Assembly: GCA_029006735.1 (NCBI GenBank)
Contig: JAQXGN010000005.1
Coordinates: 1-58,654, forward strand
Source: Caryophanales bacterium
GTDB taxonomy: Bacteria; Bacillota_I; Bacilli_A; RFN20; CAG-449
Direction: 5' to 3'
Length of the DNA stretch: 58,654 bases
The position numbers and the translations under genes are program-made. Of the stretch, positions 17,479 through 27,358 are shown in pieces; the first letter of the stretch is position 1, and the number at the start of each line of letters is the position of its first letter. The notes beneath the pieces are model-generated. The model had not been told where the DNA came from, searched no databases, and saw nothing but the letters and a program-made list of their open reading frames with translations.

Positions 17479-18621
17479 TTAAAAATATTTATTAATTAAG
17501 AAGTTAAAATTTTCTCCTCTTTCTTCAAATGAAGAATATTGATCAAAAGAAGAACAAGCCGGAGAAAAAATAATATAATAATTCCCTTTTATATATTTCC
17601 TTTTTATGAAGATGATTACTTCTTCAAGAGTTTGAAAAATAGCACACTTTAAATCCTTATATATTATATATCTAGCTTTACCAAATCCGATAACTATATC
17701 ATCATTTTTTAAATTAATATTTTTAAATGAACTTGATTTAGATATTCCTCCAATTATAAGAATCCTTTTTTTGTCATTAAAACACGATAAACATGCATTT
17801 GTTGAACTAATACTAGTCGATTTAGAATCATTAATAAATGTTATATTACCATAATGATGAATCTCTTCTACTCGAAATGATAGGGATTGAAAACTATTCA
17901 TTCTATCTTCTATATATCTATCCTCTAATCCTAGTTTATTCCCTATATAATAAACGACCTTTAATTGAGGTAAGAAAATTCTTTTTATCATTATTTTAAA
18001 TGGATAATTTAGTTTTTCAATTTCTTTACTTGTTAAATAGATATCCGATAAGTTTATAAGTTTTAATTTACTTGCCTTATAATATGCATAATTAGGGACA
18101 GCATTTAAATGATTCTCACTAATATTTAATATAATGCCATAATCAAACTTTTTTGAATAAATATTTTCTAATTGAAAAGATGATAATTCAATAATTAGAA
18201 TCGATTCTAACTTAACTTTTGTAATAATATCAAAAATCGGAATTCCAATATTACCACAAACTATACAATGATATCTTTCTTTTAATAAATGATCTAACAT
18301 CTTAACTAAAGTAGTTTTTCCATTAGTCCCAGTTACTCCAATTATTCTTCCTTTTGGTAAATATAAAAATGCAAACTCAATATCAGATACTATTTTATTA
18401 GTTAATTGAGTGGCTAACATATATATTTTTGATGTTGACTTAATTCCTGGAGAACGAATAACATAATCAAAATACATCCAATTATTTACGATATCTTTAT
18501 AAGATAAATACTCTTTTATATCAATCCTATTTTTATCATAAACATAAATTTCTTCTTTCCCTTTTAAAAAAGAATACACACTTTTTCCAGTTTTAGAAAA
18601 TCCTAGTATCAATATTTTCAT
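17479..18621 (-). CDS. murD: UDP-MurNAc-L-alanine--D-glutamate ligase
   Basis: ATP-dependent Mur ligase that adds D-Glu to UDP-MurNAc-L-Ala. The N-terminal Rossmann domain begins MKILILGFSKTGKS; the P-loop is GVTGTNGKTT; the central domain has LNISENHLN...YYKASKLKL, which includes the carbamylated lysine position; the C-terminal domain has INDSKSTSISST and the signature FSPACSSFDQYSSFEERG. At 380 residues it is about 70 shorter than most MurD, mainly in the central domain. The DHLD motif reads NHLN. Its start overlaps the mraY stop by 4 nt. Confidence 0.93.
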   Translation of the reverse strand: MKILILGFSKTGKSVYSFLKGKEEIYVYDKNRIDIKEYLSYKDIVNNWMYFDYVIRSPGIKSTSKIYMLATQLTNKIVSDIEFAFLYLPKGRIIGVTGTNGKTTLVKMLDHLLKERYHCIVCGNIGIPIFDIITKVKLESILIIELSSFQLENIYSKKFDYGIILNISENHLNAVPNYAYYKASKLKLINLSDIYLTSKEIEKLNYPFKIMIKRIFLPQLKVVYYIGNKLGLEDRYIEDRMNSFQSLSFRVEEIHHYGNITFINDSKSTSISSTNACLSCFNDKKRILIIGGISKSSSFKNINLKNDDIVIGFGKARYIIYKDLKCAIFQTLEEVIIFIKRKYIKGNYYIIFSPACSSFDQYSSFEERGENFNFLINKYF

Positions 18622-19598
18622 ATAAAAATACCTATATATAAACCAATTAAAGATAAAATAAAGCCAATCACATAAAAAATAATAACAACTTGTGATTCAT
18701 TTTTTCTTTTCATCTCTAAGTGATGATGAAATGGGGTCATTAAAAATATTCTTTTCCCTTTTAATTGATATGATAAAACTTGTAAAATAACACTTATTGT
18801 TTCAAAGATGAATATACCTCCAACAATTAAAAGTAATCTAATCTCATTAAGTGAAAAACATACAAAACCCAATATTGATCCAAGTGCTAAACTGCCTGAA
18901 TCACCCATAAATATTTTCGCGGGTGGAATATTATAAAATAAAAATCCTAGTGTTGCGCCAAATAATTGAATCAATAAAAACGCTATTTCATACTCTCCTT
19001 TAAATAAAGATATAGTAATTAATGGAAGAATACTAATTAAAAATAATCCTCCACTTAATCCGTCTAATCCATCAGTTAAATTAAATGCATTCGCACTACC
19101 AATTATTAAAAATACAAATAATAATGGAAAAAAAGAACCTATAAATATAACTATATTTTTAGTAAGATTAATTGATAATTCGATTTCATAATGTTTCGAA
19201 TATATTATAAATATAACAATAGTAATTAATAATTCAAAAAAAAGTCTAATAAAAGGAGATAACCCTTTATATGATTTCTTCTCTTTAAGCCAATCATCAA
19301 CTAATCCTATTAAAAAAAATGATATTATTAAAACTAAACCGAGACTATATTTATAATTCTGATAGTTTATTACTTTAGAAAAAGAAGATATGATTAATCC
19401 AATAATAATACCGATTCCTCCCATTGAAGGAGTATCTTTTTTCTTTTGATGATTTTGGTTTAAATATAGATTAATTGATTGACCAATCCTTTTCTTTTTT
19501 TGATATCTTATTAATAATAAACAAGTAATATGAGAAAAAATGAAGGCAAGTATTAAGCCAATAAAAGATCTAATTAAATAATTTAGATTACTATTCAT
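18618..19598 (-). CDS. mraY: Phospho-MurNAc-pentapeptide transferase
   Basis: Polytopic enzyme (326 residues, about ten helices) that moves phospho-MurNAc-pentapeptide to undecaprenyl phosphate and makes lipid I. All diagnostic motifs are present: HQKKKDTPSMGG, the catalytic pair in LVDDWLK, NAFNLTDGLDGLSGG, PAKIFMGDSGSLALG and FLMTPFHHHLE. It is the first gene of this wall-gene block; murE, murF, a penicillin-binding protein, ftsL, rsmH and mraZ, which often precede it, are absent here and the next gene upstream is recJ. Confidence 0.96.
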   Translation of the reverse strand: MNSNLNYLIRSFIGLILAFIFSHITCLLLIRYQKKKRIGQSINLYLNQNHQKKKDTPSMGGIGIIIGLIISSFSKVINYQNYKYSLGLVLIISFFLIGLVDDWLKEKKSYKGLSPFIRLFFELLITIVIFIIYSKHYEIELSINLTKNIVIFIGSFFPLLFVFLIIGSANAFNLTDGLDGLSGGLFLISILPLITISLFKGEYEIAFLLIQLFGATLGFLFYNIPPAKIFMGDSGSLALGSILGFVCFSLNEIRLLLIVGGIFIFETISVILQVLSYQLKGKRIFLMTPFHHHLEMKRKNESQVVIIFYVIGFILSLIGLYIGIFI

Positions 19599-19620
19599 AT
19601 TTAAACATATTCATCAAGAA

Positions 19621-19659
19621 TAAAAAAAATCATTAATACCTGTTCAATATTAATGATTA
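19621..19659 (-). terminator. Rho-independent terminator of recJ
   Basis: On the minus strand AATCATTAAT...ATTAATGATT (arms 19649-19658 and 19629-19638) is followed by eight T. It begins right at the recJ stop. Confidence 0.7.
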
Positions 19660-21225
19660 TTATTCTAACTCAATTAATTCACTAACTTTAAAAGAGAGCT
19701 TTTTCCCTCCTCTAAAGTTATCAAGTTCTAATCTACCAGTCAATTTAACTTGTCTTTCTACTCCATAATTTTTATTAAAATTAAATCCGATAAAAGAACA
19801 ATTTTGATTAATATTCCCTTTTATATGTGCGCCTAAAGATAAATATGTAATATTATTAGAAGAAATAATAATAGATAAATACGGTTCTATAAACCCTTCT
19901 CCAAATGGTGAAAGTGATTTAATTATTTGATAATTTTCATAATTAAAATCTTCTTTTTGACAATCTAAGATAATCTTCTCTTCTTCATGAATAATCTTAT
20001 TCTGCGCTAGAGCGTTTATTCTTTCTTTAAAAGCAAAGAAATTCTCTTCTTTTATTGATAAGCCTCCTGCATTTGCATGTCCTCCAAAACGTTCTAATAT
20101 ATCTTTTAATTCTTCAAACGCTTCATTTAAAGCAAAGCCAGTTAAAGAGCGAGCTGATCCTTTCAATAGATTAAATTGATCATTGGTGAAAACTACACAA
20201 GGCTTCTTTGTTTCATTCATAATCCGATTTGCGACTAAGCCTATCAATCCTTCATTAATATTATTTAACTTAATAACAATTACTTTATCATCTTTAAATT
20301 CAGATAAATCTAAAGATTTAAAAGCATCTAAAGTTAACGCTTTACGCTTATTATTCGCTTCATTAATAAATTGTGATATATCTAATAATTCACTATAATC
20401 ATTAGTTGAAAAGTATTCAATAACGCGATTAATAGATATATCTTCTATAATTCTTCCAACCGCATTAATCTTTGGAGCTATATCAAATCCAAATGTCTTT
20501 TCATCAATGCTTTTTGTTGCATCTAATAACATATTAAATGAAGGATATTTATTCTTAATTAAAAATTGAATACCTAAACGAACAATATTTCGATTATGTG
20601 ATTTTAATGGCATCAAATCCGAAATAGTCGCTAAAGAAGCTAAAGTCAATAAATATTCATCATAATAACCTAGTAACTTGCTTGCTAACATAAAAACTAC
20701 ATAAGCACCACATTGAGGTAAACATAAATTATTATGTTTCAAAAATGGGTGAATTATAGTATAACAAGTTGGTAAAATAGATTGAAATTCATGATGATCC
20801 GTAATAATAACATCGATTCCTAGTTGCTTAGCTAATTCTAAACTAGAAAATTGACTAACCCCATTATCAACAGTAATAATCAACTTATATCCTTTTTTAT
20901 GAATCAATCTAACCATATCTTCATTAATACCATAACCATCTTTAAATCGAGATGGAATATAATAACCCACTTGATGATAATTTAATTTTTTAAATAGATT
21001 AATCATAATGGAAACACTACAAAATCCATCACAATCATAATCACCATAAATCATAATTTTTTCATTATTATTTATTGCTTTATTGATTCGTGAGTATGCT
21101 AAATCCATATTGATGAAATCATCTGGATTCTCTAAATTAGAAAGACTAATATCTTTTGTTAAATCTAAATAATCCTCATATGATAATTTCATTTTTTCTA
21201 GTAAATTAAATAAGAATTTATTCAT
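19660..21225 (-). CDS. recJ: Single-stranded-DNA exonuclease RecJ
   Basis: 5'-3' exonuclease of the DHH/DHHA1 superfamily acting in recombination and mismatch repair. The DHH domain has YGDYDCDGFCSVSI (about 60-72), TVDNGVSQ and VIITDHHEFQ; the DHHA1 domain has KGSARSLTGFAL and ERFGGHANAGGLSI; an OB-like C-terminal part follows. At 521 residues it is compact (B. subtilis has 786), lacking the long C-terminal extension. Its end is closed by a terminator and its start lies 49 nt from the secDF stop. Confidence 0.95.
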   Translation of the reverse strand: MNKFLFNLLEKMKLSYEDYLDLTKDISLSNLENPDDFINMDLAYSRINKAINNNEKIMIYGDYDCDGFCSVSIMINLFKKLNYHQVGYYIPSRFKDGYGINEDMVRLIHKKGYKLIITVDNGVSQFSSLELAKQLGIDVIITDHHEFQSILPTCYTIIHPFLKHNNLCLPQCGAYVVFMLASKLLGYYDEYLLTLASLATISDLMPLKSHNRNIVRLGIQFLIKNKYPSFNMLLDATKSIDEKTFGFDIAPKINAVGRIIEDISINRVIEYFSTNDYSELLDISQFINEANNKRKALTLDAFKSLDLSEFKDDKVIVIKLNNINEGLIGLVANRIMNETKKPCVVFTNDQFNLLKGSARSLTGFALNEAFEELKDILERFGGHANAGGLSIKEENFFAFKERINALAQNKIIHEEEKIILDCQKEDFNYENYQIIKSLSPFGEGFIEPYLSIIISSNNITYLSLGAHIKGNINQNCSFIGFNFNKNYGVERQVKLTGRLELDNFRGGKKLSFKVSELIELE

Positions 21226-21240
21226 ATGCTTCCTTTTTTT

Positions 21241-21269
21241 AAAAAAAGCTTGCGCATATAACGCAAGCT
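21241..21269 (-). terminator. Rho-independent terminator of secDF
   Basis: On the minus strand AGCTTGCG-TTATATG-CGCAAGCT (8-bp stem) is followed by seven T. Confidence 0.85.
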
Positions 21270-21274
21270 AATAA

Positions 21275-23836
21275 TTAATCATTAATACCTGGAATAATTG
21301 ATTCTTGAGGTTCTGCACCACGATTTTTATTTTCTTCTTTAGCCTTTTCCATTCTCTTCTTATTTCTTTTTTCACGATTAATCTTAATTGTGAAATGAAT
21401 TCTCTTTTCTAAGAATAAATAGACTGGAACTAATATTAATAATGTAGAACATAATCCACCGATAATAGAAATAATCATTGCACCATATGTAGATAAAATT
21501 GAATATGTTAATGGGCTAGATAATGCAACAATTAATGTTGAAAGAGTTGCAAAGCAAAGAATTTCAACAACTGTAATCATTGTATTATGACTTGCTTGAA
21601 GTGCAATATCTCTTCTTTGTTCAAATGTAGTTACTTTAACTTTTGATTCTCGTTTTAGTTTCTTCATGTTCTCAAATAATGGAATTTGAGCGATAACGAC
21701 AATTAATAAACCTGCAGCAATGCCCGTTAATGATAATGCAGAGATTTCTAATCTAGTTGCAGAGAAAAAGCCTAAAGTAAATAATGTTGAAGGAACTAAA
21801 GAAGCTAATGTTGATAATCCATAAGTATAACCAAATCTTAATGTGATAAATACAACAGCTAATCCAGCAAATAATGAGACAACTGCAACAGCAGATTTCA
21901 TTAAGTATGCAGTAGAATTTGCTTCTAATCTAGTTACAGATACAACTGCTGTATCGCCATAGTCTTTTGTCTTTAAATCAACAGTTAAATTTGTAGCTAA
22001 ATCTTGGAATACACTTGTATCTAAATCTTGTTTTAAAGAAATAGAGACATAAGCAATATCTGGCATATCTTCTTTTAATCGACCAGGAATAATAACATTT
22101 TCTTCAATGACAATATCAATATTAGTAATATCATAATCTGGATATTTTTCATTAAAATATTTTTCAACATCTTCATTTGTTTCAAATAAATAACGTGTAT
22201 CAACTAATTCTGAAGAAACTTCAATACGTGTATATGATCTAGATTCATTTGATTCATTGAAAATTGAAACGCCTGGAATAATTGCACTTACAATTAAGAT
22301 TAAAGCGCCAACTAATGAAATAGCACCTAATCCAATTGTTGCTTTCTTACCATTTTTAATTGGATCAAAATTATATAAAGGATTGAATTTCTTTTGTCCT
22401 TCTTGAGCAAGAACGTTTGGAACATCACTAGCTTTTACGCCAAAAATTGTTTTATTTTCAACTGCTAATTTATTATTTGTTAACCAATACATTGCAAATA
22501 AAGTAATTACTCTATTTAATACTAGGGCACTACCTAAACCGATAATAACAGAAATTGGTAATAATTTAACTTGTGAAGTAACTGAATATAAAGCAATAAT
22601 TGCAATGAATAAACCAACAACAGAAACATCAATTAAATTAACTAAAGTTGATTTGGTTGATTCTTGTCTTGCTTTAACTGCAGATTTACCTTTATATAAT
22701 TCATCCTTAAACTTATTTAAATATGTAATTGCATATACTGCATTTGCAACTAAAGAAATTAATATACCTAAAGCAGACATAGTAGTAAATGTGAATTTAA
22801 AGAAATTAAATACTACAAGTTCTACAAGTAAACTAACGATAATTCCTGTCCAAGCAGCTAAGCCTGATAATCTATGAATAACAATAAAATAAGCTAATAA
22901 ACAGATTGCAGCAACACCAACACCAATTAATATAAATCTTGCATAATCAGTTCCTGCAGTTGCTTTAACCATTTGAGTATATAAACGAGTCATCTCATAA
23001 TCTGCTGAACCATAGTTAATGATTCTTTCAATTGTATGAGCAGAAGATGCGACCATTGAAGTTTGTTCATAGTCATAATATGAAATCATTAATTCAGATA
23101 CATCAACTGTTCCATCTGCTTTTTCTGTATAAGTAAAGTTATCTGTTGGGACGATTGCAAGAATCTTCTTTTTCATTTGTGCTTGAGTAATTTCATTTGG
23201 TTCTTTGAAAATATTAATGTAGTTATCTTCATCAGTCTTATCTAACCAAATAATCATAACACCTTGAATTGTACTTTCTTCTTCAGAATTAGAATTATAG
23301 ATACTTTGGAATTCATCATATGCTTTATTACATGTTTCTGTGAATGTTTTGAAATCTTTTTCTGTTCCCTTTTTTATATCGACTTTGACAAATGGAGAAT
23401 CACCATTCCATTCAACTTTAGCAGATCCAATATCGAATGGATTATCGATGACATAATCATAATCACCTGATGACATTAAAGTAGAAACTGAAATAGAACC
23501 TGTTGCTTCTACTGAACGTAAAACATAGTCAAGTTCTTGTTCATTTTCAGCGTTCATTGTAATTCTAATATAGTCTGTATCTTCTTTTTCATTTAAACCT
23601 GTTTGATGATAGACATGAGCATTTTCAACTCCAGCATCATTAATACGATTAATAACGATATCAGCGATATCATTAATACTCTTATCCGATGTTTTTAAAT
23701 CAACTTGATATAATGTTTCGTAACCACCTGAATATTCAAGTCCTGAAACAACATCTCTGACTTGTGTTTGTAAACATGCAAATACAATTAATAACAATGA
23801 AGTTATAAACACAATGAATCCGTAAAATCTACGCAT
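21275..23836 (-). CDS. secDF: Fused protein-export factor SecDF
   Basis: RND-type membrane protein (853 residues) that uses the proton-motive force to help Sec-dependent secretion. SecD and SecF halves are fused, as in Bacillus. Each half has a first helix, a large outer domain (about 35-300 and 560-660) and a five-helix bundle. The SecD D1 motif reads GLEYSGGYETLYQV in place of GLDLxGG. The C-terminal tail is highly charged (NREKRNKKRMEKAKEENKNRG). The ATG follows GGAGG. Synteny recJ-secDF-spoVB is conserved with Bacillus. Confidence 0.95.
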   Translation of the reverse strand: MRRFYGFIVFITSLLLIVFACLQTQVRDVVSGLEYSGGYETLYQVDLKTSDKSINDIADIVINRINDAGVENAHVYHQTGLNEKEDTDYIRITMNAENEQELDYVLRSVEATGSISVSTLMSSGDYDYVIDNPFDIGSAKVEWNGDSPFVKVDIKKGTEKDFKTFTETCNKAYDEFQSIYNSNSEEESTIQGVMIIWLDKTDEDNYINIFKEPNEITQAQMKKKILAIVPTDNFTYTEKADGTVDVSELMISYYDYEQTSMVASSAHTIERIINYGSADYEMTRLYTQMVKATAGTDYARFILIGVGVAAICLLAYFIVIHRLSGLAAWTGIIVSLLVELVVFNFFKFTFTTMSALGILISLVANAVYAITYLNKFKDELYKGKSAVKARQESTKSTLVNLIDVSVVGLFIAIIALYSVTSQVKLLPISVIIGLGSALVLNRVITLFAMYWLTNNKLAVENKTIFGVKASDVPNVLAQEGQKKFNPLYNFDPIKNGKKATIGLGAISLVGALILIVSAIIPGVSIFNESNESRSYTRIEVSSELVDTRYLFETNEDVEKYFNEKYPDYDITNIDIVIEENVIIPGRLKEDMPDIAYVSISLKQDLDTSVFQDLATNLTVDLKTKDYGDTAVVSVTRLEANSTAYLMKSAVAVVSLFAGLAVVFITLRFGYTYGLSTLASLVPSTLFTLGFFSATRLEISALSLTGIAAGLLIVVIAQIPLFENMKKLKRESKVKVTTFEQRRDIALQASHNTMITVVEILCFATLSTLIVALSSPLTYSILSTYGAMIISIIGGLCSTLLILVPVYLFLEKRIHFTIKINREKRNKKRMEKAKEENKNRGAEPQESIIPGIND

Positions 23837-23937
23837 ATATTTTCCTCCAAAATTTTTGTTCTAAATTTCTTTTCATTCTCTTAAAATAGAATGATATGTT
23901 GTAATCTTCAAGATTTTTTAGCAACTAAAACTGTTAA

Positions 23938-23965
23938 TTGCACTAAATCGCTTATTAACTATAAC
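23938..23965 (+). promoter_or_regulatory. Possible sigma-A-type promoter of spoVB
   Basis: TTGCAC (23938-23943), 16 nt, TATAAC (23960-23965), about 36 bases before the plus-strand start codon. It is a moderate match to the housekeeping consensus; no experimental support is visible. Confidence 0.4.
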
Positions 23966-24000
23966 ATTACTATTTATTATTTTCAATAATAAGGTGGAAA

Positions 24001-25317
24001 ATGAGAAAAAAAAATAAATCTTTTTACTTTATCAGCATTTTATCGATTGGATTTTTTGCAAAATTTATCTCATTGTTTAGTAAAATCATTCTAACGCGTG
24101 AATTAGGTGTAGAAGCTTTAGGATTGTTTTCTCTTGTTAATCCAATCTTAGTTTTCATTATTACCCTATCGAGTTTTTCTCTTCCTAATGCCTTATCCAC
24201 CTTAATAAGCAAATATCCAAATAAAGAGAAGAAGATATTTCTTTCCGCATTATTCATTGTTTGTTTCTTTAGTATCATATTAATGATACTATTAGTCTTA
24301 TTAAGTAAAGATATTTCGATATATTTATTACATAATTACGACACAATATATTGTTTATATGCATCGATTATATTAGTTCCATTAACTACATTATCCGCGA
24401 TAATTAAGGGCTATTTTTTAGGTAAAGGAGAAGTAAAAATAACATCTTTATCACAAATATTCGAAGAAAGTGGAAGATTATTATTTATTATTACTATCTT
24501 TAGTTTAATCGGTGAAGTTGATACTCCTTATAAGGCATCAATTGGTGTATATTCTTTAGCCTTTGGTGAAATATTTCAAATAGGAGCCAACCTATCTTTT
24601 TGTAGTTTTTCTTCAAGAAGAGATTTTATCAATAACTTTAATAAAGTTACTCTCATTAATAAAGCAGAAACTAAACTATTAATGAATATATCTTTACCCT
24701 TAACTTCTTCAAGAATCATCGGCTCTTTAACTTATTGCTTAGAGCCAATTATTTTTAGTTATATTATGATGAAATCTGGTTTTACTAATAATGAAATTGC
24801 TAAAGAATATGGAATTATATCCGGTTATGTTCTTTCATTATTAATCATGCCTGGTTTTATTTCTTACACATTATCTAATTATCTAATCCCTAATATGGGA
24901 AGTCTTCTTGCAAAAAAGAAGAATAAAGAAGCGATTAAACTATTTTATAAAATCACATTACTTTGTTTTATCCTTGGTTTATTAGTATCGATAATATTTT
25001 TCTTTTTTGGTGATATATTCTTAAAAATAGTCTTTGGGAATACTTTAGGTCATAAATATTTAAAAATATTTTCTCTACCATTTGTTATTTATTATATCGA
25101 AACACCAATTTCTGTCGCTTTAAATATGTTTTCTTTAAGCAAGAAAAGTTTGATTTCCACATTTATTTCTTCGCTTATTCGAATTGTTTTTTTAATCATC
25201 TTTGTTTTATTATTTAAAACAATAGGTATTGGAATTGCGACAATGATTAGTATTTATATTGATGTTTTAATGAATCTATTTTTTATTTATAAGTTCATCA
25301 AAAGGAATAATATATAA
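24001..25317 (+). CDS. spoVB: SpoVB-like lipid-linked oligosaccharide flippase (MOP superfamily)
   Basis: Polytopic protein of 438 residues with 12-14 helices in the polysaccharide-biosynthesis flippase family (MurJ/SpoVB/Wzx). Typical marks are the start FFAKFISLFSKIILTRELGVEALGLFSL, then KGYFLGKGEVKI and the mid-protein LEPIIFSYIMMKSG. SpoVB is needed for spore cortex synthesis in B. subtilis. I name it by locus: secDF-spoVB-yrbG-yrzE is the Bacillus order. It is shorter than SpoVB of Bacillus (about 518). It could instead be the vegetative lipid II flippase. AAGGTGG precedes the ATG. Its 3' end overlaps the convergent DUF421 gene by 42 bp. Confidence 0.78.
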   Translation: MRKKNKSFYFISILSIGFFAKFISLFSKIILTRELGVEALGLFSLVNPILVFIITLSSFSLPNALSTLISKYPNKEKKIFLSALFIVCFFSIILMILLVLLSKDISIYLLHNYDTIYCLYASIILVPLTTLSAIIKGYFLGKGEVKITSLSQIFEESGRLLFIITIFSLIGEVDTPYKASIGVYSLAFGEIFQIGANLSFCSFSSRRDFINNFNKVTLINKAETKLLMNISLPLTSSRIIGSLTYCLEPIIFSYIMMKSGFTNNEIAKEYGIISGYVLSLLIMPGFISYTLSNYLIPNMGSLLAKKKNKEAIKLFYKITLLCFILGLLVSIIFFFFGDIFLKIVFGNTLGHKYLKIFSLPFVIYYIETPISVALNMFSLSKKSLISTFISSLIRIVFLIIFVLLFKTIGIGIATMISIYIDVLMNLFFIYKFIKRNNI

Positions 25318-25938
25318 ACCATCCTTTAATAATTGTGCAAAAAAGATTTTTTTATAATCTGAATATCCTTTTTCTTTTATTAATAACATCAATTCATCTT
25401 CACTCATATTAATACTTTTTAATGCTTCTTTGTTTATTACTCCATCTTGAATTAATGGATCCAAACTTAACAAAATACATTCTGATTTTTTTATAACCAC
25501 CATATTACCAGAATCTAATAAAAAAGCATATTCTACTTCTAAAGGCGATTGAATATGATTTTGAAAAAGGCCTTCCATTAAATCATCGAGATTATATCTT
25601 TCATTTCTCATATTTTCATAATTGATTTTACCTTTATCAATAATAATGACATTCTTTCCTTCAAACACTTTTCTAAGTTTTGGAATACGTAAAGATAAAA
25701 AAGCGGAAAGAACTTGAAGAATAACAATTATTCCTATAGGAATAAGCGATCTTAAAATTGAATGATCTGGTTCATTTAAAGATAAAGAAAATAATTCAGA
25801 AATAACAAAAAAGACTACAATATCGAATGTAGATACTTGTCCTAATTCTCTTTTCCCCATTATTTTCAAAATAAAGATTAAAGTAAAGTAACAGATGATA
25901 GTTTTATACGTAAGTTGAAAGATTTCTATTAATGTCAT
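25276..25938 (-). CDS. yrbG: DUF421 (YrbG/YetF-type) membrane protein
   Basis: A 220-residue membrane protein of the DUF421 family. Helices are at about 8-25, 35-55 and 62-82; the motif KIMGKRELGQVSTFDIVVFFVISE is diagnostic of the family. The C-terminal soluble part has the usual VIIIDKGKINYENMRNERYNLDDLMEGL and FLLDSGNMVVIKK pattern. Members occur in spore formers with unknown function. The place between spoVB and yrzE matches yrbG of B. subtilis. It is transcribed toward spoVB and overlaps it. Confidence 0.82.
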   Translation of the reverse strand: MTLIEIFQLTYKTIICYFTLIFILKIMGKRELGQVSTFDIVVFFVISELFSLSLNEPDHSILRSLIPIGIIVILQVLSAFLSLRIPKLRKVFEGKNVIIIDKGKINYENMRNERYNLDDLMEGLFQNHIQSPLEVEYAFLLDSGNMVVIKKSECILLSLDPLIQDGVINKEALKSINMSEDELMLLIKEKGYSDYKKIFFAQLLKDGLYIIPFDELINKK

Positions 25939-25990
25939 AATTTTATTTCTAATTTTGATATTTATTTCATATTTTTAGATGAGGTGGAAT

Positions 25991-26350
25991 ATGAAAACAA
26001 AACTAATTAATTATAGTATTTGTCTTTTTACAACTTTTATTATTGGATTAATCGCAACTTTAATTGTTTCTTTATTAACATCATTACAAGTAATAAATAG
26101 TGAGACAAGTAAAAATATCATGGTTGGTATATCTTTCTTTTTATCAATGTTATTAGGTTTTTTAATTGGCTTCAAAGAAAAAAGAAGAGGCCTACTAAAC
26201 GGTCTACTTCTTTCTACCATCTATTTATCTATATTTTTTGTAATGAAAACAATTAATGCAAATAATATGTCAACCAATGCTTTTATTATAATTGGAAGAA
26301 TATCACTTTTAATTTTTGGTTGTATTTTAGGTGTTAATCTAAAACATTAA
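25991..26350 (+). CDS. yrzE: YrzE/TIGR04086-type small membrane protein
   Basis: A 119-residue protein with four predicted helices and a conserved central loop (GFLIGFKEKRRGLLNGLL), as in the TIGR04086 family. The start at 25991 (MKTKLINYSI) is preceded by GAGGTGG; a further in-frame ATG at 25979 overlaps that Shine-Dalgarno and is unlikely. Function unknown. In Bacillus yrzE lies between yrbG and the yajC-tgt-queA-ruvBA genes; here yajC, tgt and queA are missing and ruvB follows convergently after 2 bases. Confidence 0.72.
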   Translation: MKTKLINYSICLFTTFIIGLIATLIVSLLTSLQVINSETSKNIMVGISFFLSMLLGFLIGFKEKRRGLLNGLLLSTIYLSIFFVMKTINANNMSTNAFIIIGRISLLIFGCILGVNLKH

Positions 26351-26352
26351 TA

Positions 26353-27357
26353 TCAATCATGACTAAATAAATCGATATTATAATGGGAATAGGCTTTTTC
26401 AGTTGCAACTCTTCCTCGAGGTGTCTTATTGATTAAACCAAGTTTTAATAAATAAGGTTCATAAACTTCTTCTAAATTATTCACTTCTTCACCGATAGTT
26501 GAAGCAAGAGTTTCTAGTCCAACTGGACCACCATTAAATCTTTTTATTAATGTGTGGATGTAGCGAGAATCAATTTCATCTAGTCCAAGAGAATCTATCT
26601 TCAATTGTTTAAGAGCAGTTAAAGTTAAATCGTAATCAATATTATGTAGATCACTAAATGAAGCAAAATCACGAACTCGACGATAAATACGATTAGCAAT
26701 ACGTGGAGTACCTCTTGATCTTATTGCGATTAATTTAGCTGCATCAGCATTAATTGGAGTATTAAATACACGACTTGTTCGACAAACAATCTTTGTTAAT
26801 TCATCTTCCGTATAATAATTTAGACGATTTACAATCCCAAAACGATCTCGTAATGGAGAAGATAAATCTCCTGGTTTTGTTGTTGCTCCAAATAAAGTAA
26901 AAGGAGCGATATCAATTGAAATATTTCTTGCTTCTTCGTCTTTTCCAATCATTAAAGTCAATTGGAAATCTTCCATTGCGCCATATAAGATTTCTTCAAC
27001 AACACGAGGTATACGATGTATTTCATCAATAAAAAGAATATCCCCTGGTTGAATAGTAGATAAAATCGCTGCTAAATCTCCTGGCTTTTCTAAACTAGGT
27101 CCATTAACAAGACGAATATTCCCTCCCATTTCATGAGCGACAACATAAGCTAAAGTAGTTTTTCCAAGCCCAGGGGGACCATATACTAAAACATGATCTA
27201 ACACTTCATTTCTTTTTCTAGCTGCGCCAATAAAGATACGTAAGTTATTTTTCATTTCTTCTTGGCCGATATAATCTTCAAAAGTCAATGGACGCAAACT
27301 TACTTCTTCTTCATCTTCTTTAATATCTTTTTTCTTTGGGTCTAATAATCTTGCCAT
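26353..27357 (-). CDS. ruvB: Holliday junction helicase subunit RuvB
   Basis: AAA+ motor (334 residues) that drives branch migration with RuvA. Walker A is [10 protein letters not shown] (about 59-68), Walker B is ILFIDEIHR, sensor 1 is [19 protein letters not shown] with the arginine finger, and the C-terminal winged helix ends [16 protein letters not shown]. Normal in length and motifs. It starts 1 nt after the ruvA stop. Confidence 0.97.
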   Translation of the reverse strand: MARLLDPKKKDIKEDEEEVSLRPLTFEDYIGQEEMKNNLRIFIGAARKRNEVLDHVLVYGPPGLGKTTLAYVVAHEMGGNIRLVNGPSLEKPGDLAAILSTIQPGDILFIDEIHRIPRVVEEILYGAMEDFQLTLMIGKDEEARNISIDIAPFTLFGATTKPGDLSSPLRDRFGIVNRLNYYTEDELTKIVCRTSRVFNTPINADAAKLIAIRSRGTPRIANRIYRRVRDFASFSDLHNIDYDLTLTALKQLKIDSLGLDEIDSRYIHTLIKRFNGGPVGLETLASTIGEEVNNLEEVYEPYLLKLGLINKTPRGRVATEKAYSHYNIDLFSHD

Positions 27358-27358
27358 A

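Noticed and set aside
24001-25317. Calling this flippase MurJ
   Set aside because: The superfamily fits both, but the neighbours secDF, yrbG and yrzE match the spoVB locus, so SpoVB-like is the better name.
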